64,000 nt of DNA, from assembly GCA_017435565.1 (NCBI GenBank), contig JAFSEU010000012.1, positions 38,155 to 102,154 on the forward strand. The letters run 5' to 3'. This stretch comes from Oscillospiraceae bacterium (lineage in GTDB: Bacteria; Bacillota; Clostridia; Oscillospirales; Ruminococcaceae). The notes beneath the pieces were generated by a model. It searched no databases and had not been told where the DNA came from. It was given only the letters and a program-made list of their open reading frames with translations. This document shows, piece by piece, positions 1-11,200 of the stretch. Position 1 is the stretch's first letter; every line of letters begins with the position of its first letter. Position numbers and translations under genes: made by a program.

Positions 1-891
1 ATTTACTACTGTATTTGCAATGTTAAGCCCCGCAACTACATCAATTCCTCTTACGGAGTAGCATTGCACAAGTGCTGAGGTTCCTGCAGACCACAGAAAT
101 TCGTTGCACATAAGAGGTATCAGACCTTTTGTTGTGATTCTTGCGCTAAGCTCCTTCGGGATTGAAAACGAAGAGTAAAGCTTTGAGGCGAACACAGCTT
201 TTTTTCTGCTGAGATGTGTCCACGCAACCACGATTCCCGTCTGTGCAAATCTTGAAATCACAGTAGCAATTGCAGCACCCTGTACACCGAGCTTCGGAAA
301 AATACCGATTCCGAATATCAGAAAGTAGTTCAGAACAGTATTGATGATTACGGCACAAATGCCTGCGGCCATCGGCGTTGTGGGCATTTCACCCTCTCTT
401 AAGGTGCTTGAATAGGCCTGTTCGATTGAAAATGGAATCAATCCGATAATCATAATAGACATATACTGTTTTGCAAATTCGAATGTTTTTTCAAGGTCGA
501 TTCCCTTTTCGGCGTCGTGCAGAAAAAGTGTAATGAGATTGTCACCGAAAATTGAGAATATCGATGTTCCGATTGCTGTTATTACAATTGCTGCAACGAT
601 TTTGTATCTGAATGTGTCCCTTACGCCATTGTAATCCTTTTTGCCGAAAAACTGCGCACAGAATATTCCCGCACCCGATATCGCACCGAAAATCGTCAGA
701 TTGTACACAAACAGTATCTGGTTGACTATCGCGACTCCCGACATTTGCTCCGTTCCGACCTGACCTACCATTATATTGTCCACCAGCGCAACAATATTTG
801 TGATGAGATTCTGCACCATAATCGGAACGGCAATCGTCAGTGTTTTTTTATAAAAGCTCCATGAGCCTAAAAGTTTGCTCAAATAAATCAT
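1..891 (-). CDS. MATE family multidrug/Na+ antiporter, 5' part (partial)
   Basis: The gene runs off the left edge of the window, so only the N-terminal ~297 residues are visible. The translation starts MIYLSKLLGSWSFYKK and has alternating hydrophobic helices with the MATE N-half pattern (NLITNIVALVDNIMVGQ, then a conserved GAGIFCAQFFGKKD). Family knowledge: MATE proteins export cationic drugs or metabolites using Na+ or H+ gradients, with 12 helices in ~450 residues, so about a third is missing here. Start choice: the ATG at 891 touches the AAAAGGA ribosome site, while the in-frame TTG at 882 lies 8 nt behind it, so TTG may be the true start. No neighbour suggests a substrate. The family is well supported; the specificity is unknown. 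Confidence 0.85.
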   Translation of the reverse strand, partial: MIYLSKLLGSWSFYKKTLTIAVPIMVQNLITNIVALVDNIMVGQVGTEQMSGVAIVNQILFVYNLTIFGAISGAGIFCAQFFGKKDYNGVRDTFRYKIVAAIVITAIGTSIFSIFGDNLITLFLHDAEKGIDLEKTFEFAKQYMSIMIIGLIPFSIEQAYSSTLREGEMPTTPMAAGICAVIINTVLNYFLIFGIGIFPKLGVQGAAIATVISRFAQTGIVVAWTHLSRKKAVFASKLYSSFSIPKELSARITTKGLIPLMCNEFLWSAGTSALVQCYSVRGIDVVAGLNIANTVVN

Positions 892-1222
892 TCCTTTTGA
901 TATAGCGATATAGTTTGGTTATATATTTTTTGCATTCGAGGTATCATTATACTATTGCAATCCTATTTTGTCAATTTATAAAATTCGCATTAAGAATGCG
1001 CGTTGTTCTGCTTATTTGTGTAAACGATTGCACAAAAAACCGATTATAATTATTCGAATATTTTACATTTTGTACATATCAAAGCCTTTAATATTTAAGA
1101 TGAAATATGGATACTTAGCAGTAACAGTATTTTTATTTCAAAATATTGTTGCACTTTGCACAATTTAATCAAAATTTATATGTGTAATATGTTGGAAATG
1201 CGTATAAATAATTCCATTTCCC
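892..1222. other. AT-rich intergenic region, no gene supported
   Basis: The stretch separates the MATE gene (minus) from the pilus operon (plus). A 66-codon open frame at 968-1168 begins at a TTG without a ribosome binding site and encodes an Ile/Lys-rich peptide typical of AT-rich non-coding DNA. I see no RNA motif. The operon promoter follows at 1223. Confidence 0.5.
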
Positions 1223-1251
1223 TTGACTTATTTGCAAAACAGAGGTATAAT
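1223..1251 (+). promoter_or_regulatory. SigA-type promoter of the pilus operon
   Basis: TTGACT (1223-1228), 17-bp spacer, TATAAT (1246-1251). It points to the small ORF at 1343 and probably drives signal peptidase, adhesin, pilin and sortase. The transcript would carry a leader of about 85 nt. Confidence 0.75.
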
Positions 1252-1342
1252 TATTACTATAAAAGATATCCGTTAGAATCACCGTTGCAGGGATTGAGTC
1301 GGATCAGATAAAATTTTTGCATTTATAACGAGGTATTCGGCA

Positions 1343-1603
1343 ATGACGGATAAGGAACTGAGAAAACTAAAAAAGCCTGAGCTTTTGGAGATTCTGTTTT
1401 ATCTTCAAAAGGAAGTGGAAGCGCTTAAGGCTGAAAATGACAAGCTGAGCCAGAGGCTTGACAATGCCGCAAAAATCGGCTTGACCGATGATGATATCAA
1501 CAGAATCACGGCGGCTTTTAAAACAACTATGGGCGATACATTAAAGGTCAAGGTTGTCCGCAACGCTGATAAACCCAAGGAGCAAGGCGAAGATGGAACA
1601 TGA
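1343..1603 (+). CDS. Small coiled-coil protein, first gene of pilus operon
   Basis: An 86-residue charged soluble protein. Residues ~5-45 (for example LLEILFYLQKEVEALKAENDKL, shown here in part) form a heptad-like amphipathic helix with regular Leu/Ile spacing, so a coiled coil is likely. The tail (residues ~47-86) is basic and then acidic. GAGGT lies 8-9 nt before the ATG. It overlaps the signal peptidase start by 11 bp, which implies translational coupling. I do not recognise a named family. Its position suggests an accessory role in secretion or expression of the adhesin locus; that is inference only. Confidence 0.75.
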   Translation: MTDKELRKLKKPELLEILFYLQKEVEALKAENDKLSQRLDNAAKIGLTDDDINRITAAFKTTMGDTLKVKVVRNADKPKEQGEDGT

Positions 1604-2180
1604 GACCAGGCGTGATTTGCCCACTGCCGAGCAGCTTGATTCGGCACTGAAAAAGATAAGATACAGAAAAAAGTTTGTAAAAACAATGTTTGATACGGTA
1701 GGTTCGCTTCTCGTTGTTGCGGCAATTGCGGTATTGGTTTCGATGCTGTTTCTGCCTGTTTTGAGAGTAACGGGAACGAGTATGACCCCGACCATGCAGA
1801 ATGACGAGCTTGTAATATGCAGCAAACGAAGCAATTTTGAATGCGGAGACATAATTGCCTTCTATTACAACAACAAAATTCTTCTCAAGCGTGTCATTGG
1901 TGTTGCGGGCGACTGGATAGACATTAAGGAAGACGGAACCGTATATGTAAACGGTGAAGAGCTTATCGAACCTTATGTTGAAAGCAAGGCACTCGGCGAG
2001 TGTGACATTGAATTTCCGTATCAGGTGCCCGATAACAGAATTTTTGTTATGGGTGACCACAGAGAAACCTCAATCGACAGCCGTTCGACTACCGTCGGAT
2101 GCATTGCGGATGAATACATAATCGGCAAGGTTATTTTCAGACTTTGGCCGTGGGAAAGCATAGGAATTATCAAAACTTAG
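1593..2180 (+). CDS. lepB: Signal peptidase I, pilus-locus linked
   Basis: Type I signal peptidase (S26), which cleaves Sec signal peptides at the outer membrane face. The protein is 195 aa from the ATG at 1593, chosen because AAGGAG lies 10 nt upstream; a longer in-frame TTG at 1554 has no such site. One transmembrane helix spans residues ~36-55. Catalytic Ser63 is in GTSMTPT and the general-base Lys99 in LLKRVIGVAGD; the C-terminal GDHRETSIDSRS box is intact. It lies directly upstream of the giant adhesin and pilin. Some streptococcal pilus islands carry a signal-peptidase-like chaperone that has lost catalysis; here the Ser/Lys dyad is kept, so it is probably an active, dedicated processing enzyme. 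Confidence 0.93.
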   Translation: MEHETRRDLPTAEQLDSALKKIRYRKKFVKTMFDTVGSLLVVAAIAVLVSMLFLPVLRVTGTSMTPTMQNDELVICSKRSNFECGDIIAFYYNNKILLKRVIGVAGDWIDIKEDGTVYVNGEELIEPYVESKALGECDIEFPYQVPDNRIFVMGDHRETSIDSRSTTVGCIADEYIIGKVIFRLWPWESIGIIKT

Positions 2181-2246
2181 AATGGGATATTTAATCGTGT
2201 TTGTTTATGTTGAATACGTTCATAAATCTACAAAGGGGGCGGGAAT

Positions 2247-5200
2247 GTGAAAGAAGTACGCGGTGTAATTGAAAACTATATTTTGAACCACGACAGGAAC
2301 AAGAGGCTCTTGGCGTTGTTTTTGGCGCTTGCAATTCTTGTTTCTTTTGCTGTGCCCGCAAGCCTGATTCAGCCTGCCAACAGTATGACTGCCAACAGCG
2401 ACGGCGGTGCTACTCTGCTTAGTGACGACACAGACAGGCCGACACCAACTGTTTCGGAAACAATAACTGCTCCGAACGCAAGCGGAAAGCCTTTTACAAG
2501 TGCCTGTACATATATTCCGCTGAAGTCTGAGAGCATTGAAGGCTATATCTCAACAGTTACGGTAGTTTACAGTGAGCCTTCCGATGATGCTGAACCTATA
2601 TATGATGAGATAACAAATGAGATTATCGGATATACATATCCTCCCGTGGATACCGACGGAGATGGAATAGCTGACAGTATTTCTATTCCGGCAGGTGCCG
2701 ATGAAAGCACTGAATTTGAGTTGAAAATCACTTACAAGCTTCCGCCTTCTTATACTGCGAACAGTCTTAGCACAAACGATCCTTGTATGTACTATATTCT
2801 TCCTGAGAACTTTACTGTTCTGGAAGACTTGTATGGCAGCTTGGTATATGTACTTGATGAAGAGTACAACAGAGACTTGCCTGCAGCATATTTTTCTGTT
2901 GATGACGATACCGGTCTTGTTGTAATTCAGTTTACAGATGAATATATTCAATATCTCAAGGACAACGGTACAACCGCTACAGGTACGCTTGTTATCAGCG
3001 GTTCAATGGGACGTGCCGATACTGCTGACGGCGACAGTAGTATTGAACTCGGCGGCTTTACAATTACATCTGAATTTGAGGATAAACCCAACAGCGTTAC
3101 GAAATCTCAGGGTACGGTAGCTCCCAACGCAAACGGCGGTGCAGATGTTACATGGTCTGTAACTGTATATGATGGAGGCTACGGCTTTACGGGCTGGTCG
3201 GTTAAGGACGCTAATTTCGTTGGCGCTTCTGTTATTATGAATCCCGAGGGTCAGTTCGGAACCTGGAACGGTGATACATATACATTTACAAGTGAGCCCG
3301 GTGTTTCCAGCGTTACATTTACATATACCAAGACATTGAGCGTTGCTGAAATTGAAGCTCTTTATGATGCAAATAATCTTACCGTAACCAACCGTGTTGA
3401 CATTACAAATCCTGATGGCCTTACAGATAGTGCTGAAAGCTCAGCTTCTCTTGAAAGACCTTCGGTTGAAAAGGTCGGTACTGCCGACTATGAAACGGGT
3501 TCGTACGGAAACGTAATCAACTGGGAAATCACAGTTACAAATCCTTACGGCGGTCCGCTTAACGAATATGTTGTATCCGATACTTATCTTTCTCAGCAGT
3601 CAGCTACACTTGTTGTAAAGGATGCTCAGGGTAATGTATTGACAAGCGGTACCGATTACACTTATAACAGTGGAAATGACCTTACTTTGACAACTAATAA
3701 GTCTGAGGTTATTATCTCTTATCAGACACAGGGTTGGGGCGGCAATACTTATACAAACAATGCTGTTTTAAAAGATGGCAGCACTCAGATCTCCAACGAC
3801 AGTGAAACTGTCACTTATGAAAATGCGACACATCTGGGCAAGCAGGGTGTTTATGATCCCGAAACAAATACAATTGTATGGTTTGTTACAGCTGAATCGC
3901 ATATAGGCTTTTTGGACGGATATAAAATATATGACCGTGGTGTATTCGGTCCGGGCTTTGCCATTACATCTTTAGAACAGATTGATATTATTTCTGTTGA
4001 CGGAATGAACGGAACTACTGTTTATTCTGACCTTACGGCAGTCGAAAACAGTGACGGCAGTATTACTTATAAAGATTCCAACGGAACTGTATACGGCACT
4101 GTTTCGTTTGTTGCAGATGATACATCAAACAGCGTTGTTCAGATTGTAAGTGCCGACAGCACTAATAAGGTTGGTATCACAAAGGTAGAATTCTCATTCT
4201 CTACACCTGTAGTAGAAGGACAAACGGAATATTCCAACACTGTAGAACCTGAAAGCGGACAAGGCGACACAGCCAAGGTAACCCCTTCGTGTCAGTATAA
4301 TATCGACAAGTCGGGTTCATACAATGCCGCAAACGGAACTATTGAATGGACAATATCTGTCAAGAATAATACTGCTCTTGACACAGCTTCGCTTAACGAC
4401 GTTACACTTACCGATGCTGCGCTTGTAGGTATGAGCGCTTCTGATCTGGCTCTTTCATGGGCTATGGATACAAGCGGTAATTATGACTTTACATTGTCAT
4501 CAAGTGGCAATGTTGTTACAATAACCGATGCAAACGGAAATGCAGTTGCAACTCTGACGATTGACAGTGCTGCAGGTACAATCACTTTCAGCAGTGTCAC
4601 AGCAGGCTTTAACGATATTGGCTTGAAATATACAAAGACTGTCAGCCAAGAACTTATCAAGCAGGCTGCAAGCCAGACTACCACTGTCAGCAATACGCTT
4701 TCAGCTGAGGTTCCCGGAGATAACCCGACTGATGTCAGCGAGACAGTAACTGTTACGAATCCTTATTCAATCACCAAAACAGGTTCGTATGATGCTTCCA
4801 CAGGCAATATCATCTGGACTGTAGAGGTTCAGAATACTTCCGGCACGCTTAGCGATATCGAGCTTACCGATGACGCGTTCGGCAATCTTGCTTCGGGTAC
4901 CGGTATTGAGATTTCTCAGGCTCATGGATATTACAATGTGTGGAATGTCACAGCACAAGGCTCTGACAACAGCTTTACCTTCACAAATAACGGTACCTCA
5001 TATGGTACAATGGCGCTTTCCGACGGTAAAATTACTTTTACCGACAGTGGCGACAATGGTCTTCAGTATGTAAAATTTACATATCAGACAAAGGCAACTG
5101 CCGGCAACAACGAGAGCGAAACAAATACAATCAGCTCCAATAAGCTTCCCGATGTTACAAGTGACCCTGTAACTGTTACAAATCCTTATACCATGAGCAA

Positions 5201-8200
5201 GAGTGCCGTGGGCGAATATAACCCCGAAACAGGTCTGGTAACATGGTCGGTAGTTGTAAAGGATACAAGTTGGAATTCGTTGGACGGCGTTGTTTTGGCT
5301 GACACGCAATTCAATAATCTTGTATCTGTCTGGGGTGATTATGCATATTTTTACTATTCTTGGGGTGAGTCTGTAAGCCTTAGTTCGAAGACGCAGGATA
5401 ACGTTATTACAATATACAAATCTCAGAATTGTTCTTATAATGGAAGTTGGGGCACTTATGATGTTCCTTACGCAACTCTTACATTCGCTGACGGAAAAGT
5501 CGCAATAGATGTAATTGATGCCAAAGCGTTGGGATATGGTGTTGATACTGATTTGGATGAAGTTAAGTTCTCCTATCAGACAAAGGTTACACAAGAAGAT
5601 ATCGCTAATGGTTATGTAACCAACACAATCGGCACGCACGGAACGGGCGTCGGACCTTCCGAAGGCTCAAGCGCAACACATCAGATTACAAACCGTGAGG
5701 TTTTATTTGATAAATATTCAACAACAAATGACGTTGAAACACACGGCGACGGTGAAGCTACTTATACCCCCGCATGGACGATCAATATCCGCAAGGACGA
5801 CGGATATTCCTCCGATGAGCCGATTCTGGTTGACGTACTTTCAGCCGATAACGGCGGCAAGCATTATATAACAGCTGCACAGCTCAGTGCTATCAAGGTT
5901 TCTGCTAAGCAATATGAAGCTGATTCAAGTTATACTTTGCTTGAAAGCGGCTACACGATAGTGGGAACAGGTGAGGTTACCGATGATAACGGAACCGTTC
6001 TCGGATACAGCGGATTTACCGTAACGTTCAATGATAGTGTTGATACAGCAAATTACCGTTATTTGCAGATTACTTATAATACCAGCGCAAATACATCAGG
6101 CGTTGTAGGGCAGGGAAGCGGAACAACTGCTACCTTTACAAACAGCGCGACATTTGATTCAGACAAATCCGACGGAGATAACTTCACTTACACTGAAATT
6201 CCTGAGGATTATGTTGAAACAATCAGCCTTAATGTCAATAAGACTTGGTCTGACGGTGGTAGTACAGCTTTAAGAACTGACGTTCAGTTTAAGTTGTTGC
6301 AGAAAATCGGAAGCAACGGCGAATGGACTTATTATGACAGTGATGATGAAGGCGATGAAGCTGATATCTTCACCATTTCATCAAACGGTTCTGACACATG
6401 GACGTACACAATCAACAATCTGCCTAAGACCACACCTTATAGTGAATACGGTCAGGAGAATATATACTACAAGGTTGAAGAAATTACAGAAATCAGTGGT
6501 TATAAAACCACCTACGTCGGTAATTATGATAATGGCACTAACTCCAACGGCGCTGTAATTCAGATTATCAATACTCTCGTATCCGTTGAGGTTGAAAAGA
6601 AATGGGTAAATAACAACCCTGACGGAACTCTTAATCCTGTCAGCGTTACCTTGCAGTACAGTGCTGATAACGGCTCGACATGGAATGACTATACAAACGG
6701 CACGATTGAACTTTCCGGCAGTAATAACTGGACATATAAGTGGACCGCGCTTGATCCCGACTATATTTACAGAGTCAACGAGCTTGCTGTTGACGGCTAT
6801 ACAACTACATACAGTGCTACGAGCGTTGACGGCGTAAATAATCAGAAAATCACAATTACAAATACGTCGAACAATATTACCGTAAACAAGAACTGGGTTG
6901 ACGTTGATGGATACAGACCCGCAAGCGGAACAGTAACCGTTGGTCTTTATAAGATAGTCGGCGATAGCGAAGAGCTTGTCGGCGAGCTCAAGCCTCTTGA
7001 CGGTAGCGACTATCAGACCCTTACCTGGTATGGGCTTGAATCGGGCGCTGAATATTTTGTAGAAGAAATCGGAGCAGACGGCTACGTTGTAACTTACAAG
7101 AACGCAAGCGGTCAGGAAACACAGAACGTCAAATCAGGCGGAACAATCAACATAACAAACACGCTTGTTTCGGTTTATGTTGAAAAGTCATGGTCGGGAT
7201 ATCAAAGCGGCACAACTCCTCCCGATGTTGAAGTTAAGCTTCAATACAAGGCAAAGGATGCCGAAAATATTGAAGCAAACTGGAATGATTATACCGTAGA
7301 CGGCACTGTTTGCACAGCAACACTTTCTTATGCCAATAGCAGCCTTAAAGCGGCATGGCACAACCTTAACCCCGATTATGTGTACAGAGTTGTTGAAGTA
7401 AATACGCTTAGCGGTTATACCGTTTCATACAGCGAAGACTATATCGACGGCGTAACAGACCAGTATTTCAACATTTACAATACGTCAAATAATATAAGCG
7501 TTTATAAGCTTTGGTCGGATGACCAGACAAACCGACCTACAAATGTCGAAGTCGGACTCTATAAGATAGTTGACGGCGAAGAGGAGTTGGTTTCGACTCA
7601 AATACTTACCGGTACATATGGTCAGACTCTTACATGGTACGGTCTTGAACCGAATTATCAGTATATTGTGCGTGAAGCTGATATTGAGGGATATGTAACA
7701 ACATACAAGAACAGTAGCGGCACTGCAACGCAGAACGCTACAATCGGCGACACAATTACAATAACAAATACCAAGAATAACATCAAAATCAGCAAGGTCT
7801 GGAAGGATCTTAACGGCAACACCATTACCCCTGATATCGACAGTATCAAGCTTGATGTTTATCAGTCGCAAAGCGGCGTTCCTGCAATTTCTGACAGCGT
7901 TACTGACAGAACCACTTATACGGGCGAAGATGGTAGCGTGACAGGTGCGTTTGCACTTCCTGATTTGCAGGCGGGTGATAAACTGACGCTGAGAATCAAT
8001 TCCAATCAGGGATATATACAGTATTGCAATGGATGTATTGGTGCAAATGATGCCGCCGGAAACTGGGTTCAACTTGAATGGAATGGAACAATTAACAGCT
8101 ATTATTTGGATCTGACATTCGATGTCACACAGGATCTTACCAATGTTGTTTTCCAGACGTGGTATAACGGCTCCTCTCAGAACGGCTCACCTGATTATAT

Positions 8201-11200
8201 CGATTCTGTTGATTATTCAATTCAGAGTTGGACGCTGTACGATACAATTACCGTTACTCCCGATGATAACGGAAATTGGACATATAACCTTACAAATCTG
8301 CCGACGGGCACTGCGCCGGGCGAATATATTTACAAGTTCGTTGAGCAGACTGTTGACGGTTATTACGCAACCTACACCAACAATGACGGCGTAACTCCCA
8401 CGAGCAATTCGCAGGTTACGATTACCAATAACGAAGCTGAGACAGTCGATAAGGTTGCTTATGATAAGGACGGAAACGCTATTGTAAGCGGCTCACTTAT
8501 CAAGCCCAACAGCTTAGAAAAAGCAACGATTGACGGTGTTGAGTGTTATGTAATTCATTATCAAATTACACCTTGCAAGTCCGGTTTGAAAATAATTGAT
8601 ACTTTGCCGACAGGTTGGTCATTCTGTACGAGTGCTCCGTATAATCCTGTAGGTTATTGGGATCAGTGGAACATTTATTCATTGAGTTCAGGTACAGGCG
8701 AAAATAATTACCAGTATGATAACACAAGCACACCGCATACTGTAACATTCTACAATGCTAAATGGTCACATGTTGACTATTACATCAGTATTCCGGTTGA
8801 AACTCTTGATAATAAAATCAAGGAAAGCAATAGCGTTCTGGTTGAGAACACCGCTGCTCTGGAAAGCGAAAACTCTCAGCCGACGACGAACAGAATTGTT
8901 GTTTCAAATTCAACATCGGGCAATAACGATGACAGTCTGATCGATAAGACAGCGAGTATCAATAAGGCAGGAGACCTCAAGTATACCGTTGTTTTCAATC
9001 CTGAAGGTAAAAACCTTGCTAACGGTGATGAAGTACATCTTACCGACGATTTCAACCTTCTTGATTGTGTCAATGCAAACGGCGTCGCGTTCTTAGATCA
9101 GGCCGATGTCAAGCTTTCTTCGTTTACTGTTGAAAGAGCAGACAGTATCACTTATGACAGCAACGGCAATCTGGTTTTCGACGAGAATGGCATTCTGGAT
9201 TATGAAGGCACGGTGATTAATGCATACTACACGCCTACATACGAGCCGACGGAGACTACGGTTACTGTTTTAGAGTTTGCAACCTCTACATACTATGAAT
9301 ATAATATGTGGGAGACAAGTGATTTTGAAATTGGTGACCAAATTACTTTTGTAGTTAGTGCTACTGACAAGGCTAACTCAAGTTGGGGCGAAACCGGTCC
9401 ATATATTATGGCAGACGAATGGAATAATGGTTATTATACCAAGTTAGTGGATTTTACTGAAAAAGCATCCTATAATTCTGAAACCAAGCAATGGACCTAT
9501 ACGTATACTGTTGATAAGGATTATGCAAAATTAGCTATTGGCAGTTACAATTATAATAGCGGTGAATACAATTGGGCAAATAGTTATGTTACTGATGTTT
9601 CAGCTACAACATCTACGACCACTCAGCTCTCAACAGTAACACTTGATATAACTGTTCCTGATGAGACTCCTATTGTAATTACCTATTACTACACAATCAG
9701 CCCTCTTCCAAACGGAAGTACTGTTACAGCGAGCAACAGCATTTCGTTTGACACAGGCAACTACAACGGAAGCGACACGAACGATGCGACAGAGTTCCTT
9801 GTAAACAAAACTTCATCTACTATCAGCGTAGCTACTGCACCGACCATTAAAAAGGTCAGCATCAGCGACTACAGTGTTAAGGTTGACGCTGAATTTAAAA
9901 TGGCATATTGGGATGGAGTTAACAATTGTTGGGTATTCGCAGTGGCTCAGGAAAAAGGCGAAGGCAACATTGTGAAGCCCGTGTGGACAACGACTGACGG
10001 AGCGACAGCCACCGCAACAGATAATACCATTCCGAGTAATGCGCATTCCTTCGAGCTTGGTACGATTGATATCAGCCTTGAAGACGGAAAGCTTTATAAG
10101 CTTATTGAAACCAGCATGCCCTTCGGTTATCACGGCTATAATCTTGCTGCTGATTTTAATGCAACTTATAATTACACCGGAAGTGAAACCGATTATGACG
10201 GAAACATGGAAGGCAAACCGAATTATGCTGCTTATATCACAGCAGTAAAAGATTCAATGGCTGCAGCGGCGAGAACGGAAGCAATATTCGAAGATTTGCT
10301 TCAGGGATATCTTGCAGGTTACGCAAATCCGTATTCAGCATTCTTCACGGAATTTGAGCCTGTATATTATTTCGCTTATGAAGATGCAGACTATGCTACG
10401 CCAAGTGGCTTTGCCGAACAAGTTACAACTGTTGCGACTACGGGCGAGCTTATTCTCAACAACAGCGAAATGATTGAAATCACAATCGACAAAACCTGGG
10501 ATCAAACTGCTATTGATGAAGTTGGCGTTGAAGTAACAGATGTTAAGTCAATTGTTAAGCTTTACTGGTCAACGGTAAAGAAATCGACTGGCTTCCCTGA
10601 GCAGCTTTACGAAGTTAACGACACCTATTTCAGCAGCCTTAAGGATGTTGAAGGCTTCCAGAATCCGCAGGTGGTCGGAACAGCTGATGATCCTAATACC
10701 GAGGAGATTGAGTCTGTAACTGCCAAGTGGGGACTTCTTCCCAGCGGTTATATGGGACAACCGATTTACTATTACGTTAAGGAAATCGGCTACATGGTAG
10801 GCACCAAGACATATTATTATCTGGAAAGCGCAGATGAATATGTATACGCAAGGTTGGATGATCAGGGCAATATAATTCCTCTTGCAGAAGACGGAACAGA
10901 TCTTAGCGGTACTGATTATGTAACTGTTGGAATCAAGCCGATTTATACAGGCAACGGCACAAATAACAATCCCAATTGGGTTGACACTTCAAAGAACAAG
11001 CAGGTTGAAATTGATATTCAGAACACTGCGGGTCTTAAGATCGAAAAGCTCTGGAGAACTTCCGATAACAAGGATTTCTTTGACCCTGAGGTCAATATGA
11101 AACCTCCGCTTGATTCGGTTCCGATTATTCTTTACGGAACGCTTGCTTCTACGGGAATCGAACAGATGATTGGTTCATTCACCGTTGGAACAGCAAATGA

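Noticed and set aside
968..1168. Small ORF of 66 codons
   Set aside because: TTG start without a ribosome site, in AT-rich DNA, no recognisable protein pattern.
1548..2060. 170-codon minus-strand ORF over lepB
   Set aside because: The plus strand encodes a clear signal peptidase with catalytic residues; the antisense frame has no support.
4998..5639. 213-codon minus-strand ORF inside the giant adhesin
   Set aside because: It is a shadow of a low-stop coding strand; no ribosome site and no protein pattern. The other long antisense ORFs in this gene (for example 7485-8072) were rejected for the same reason.
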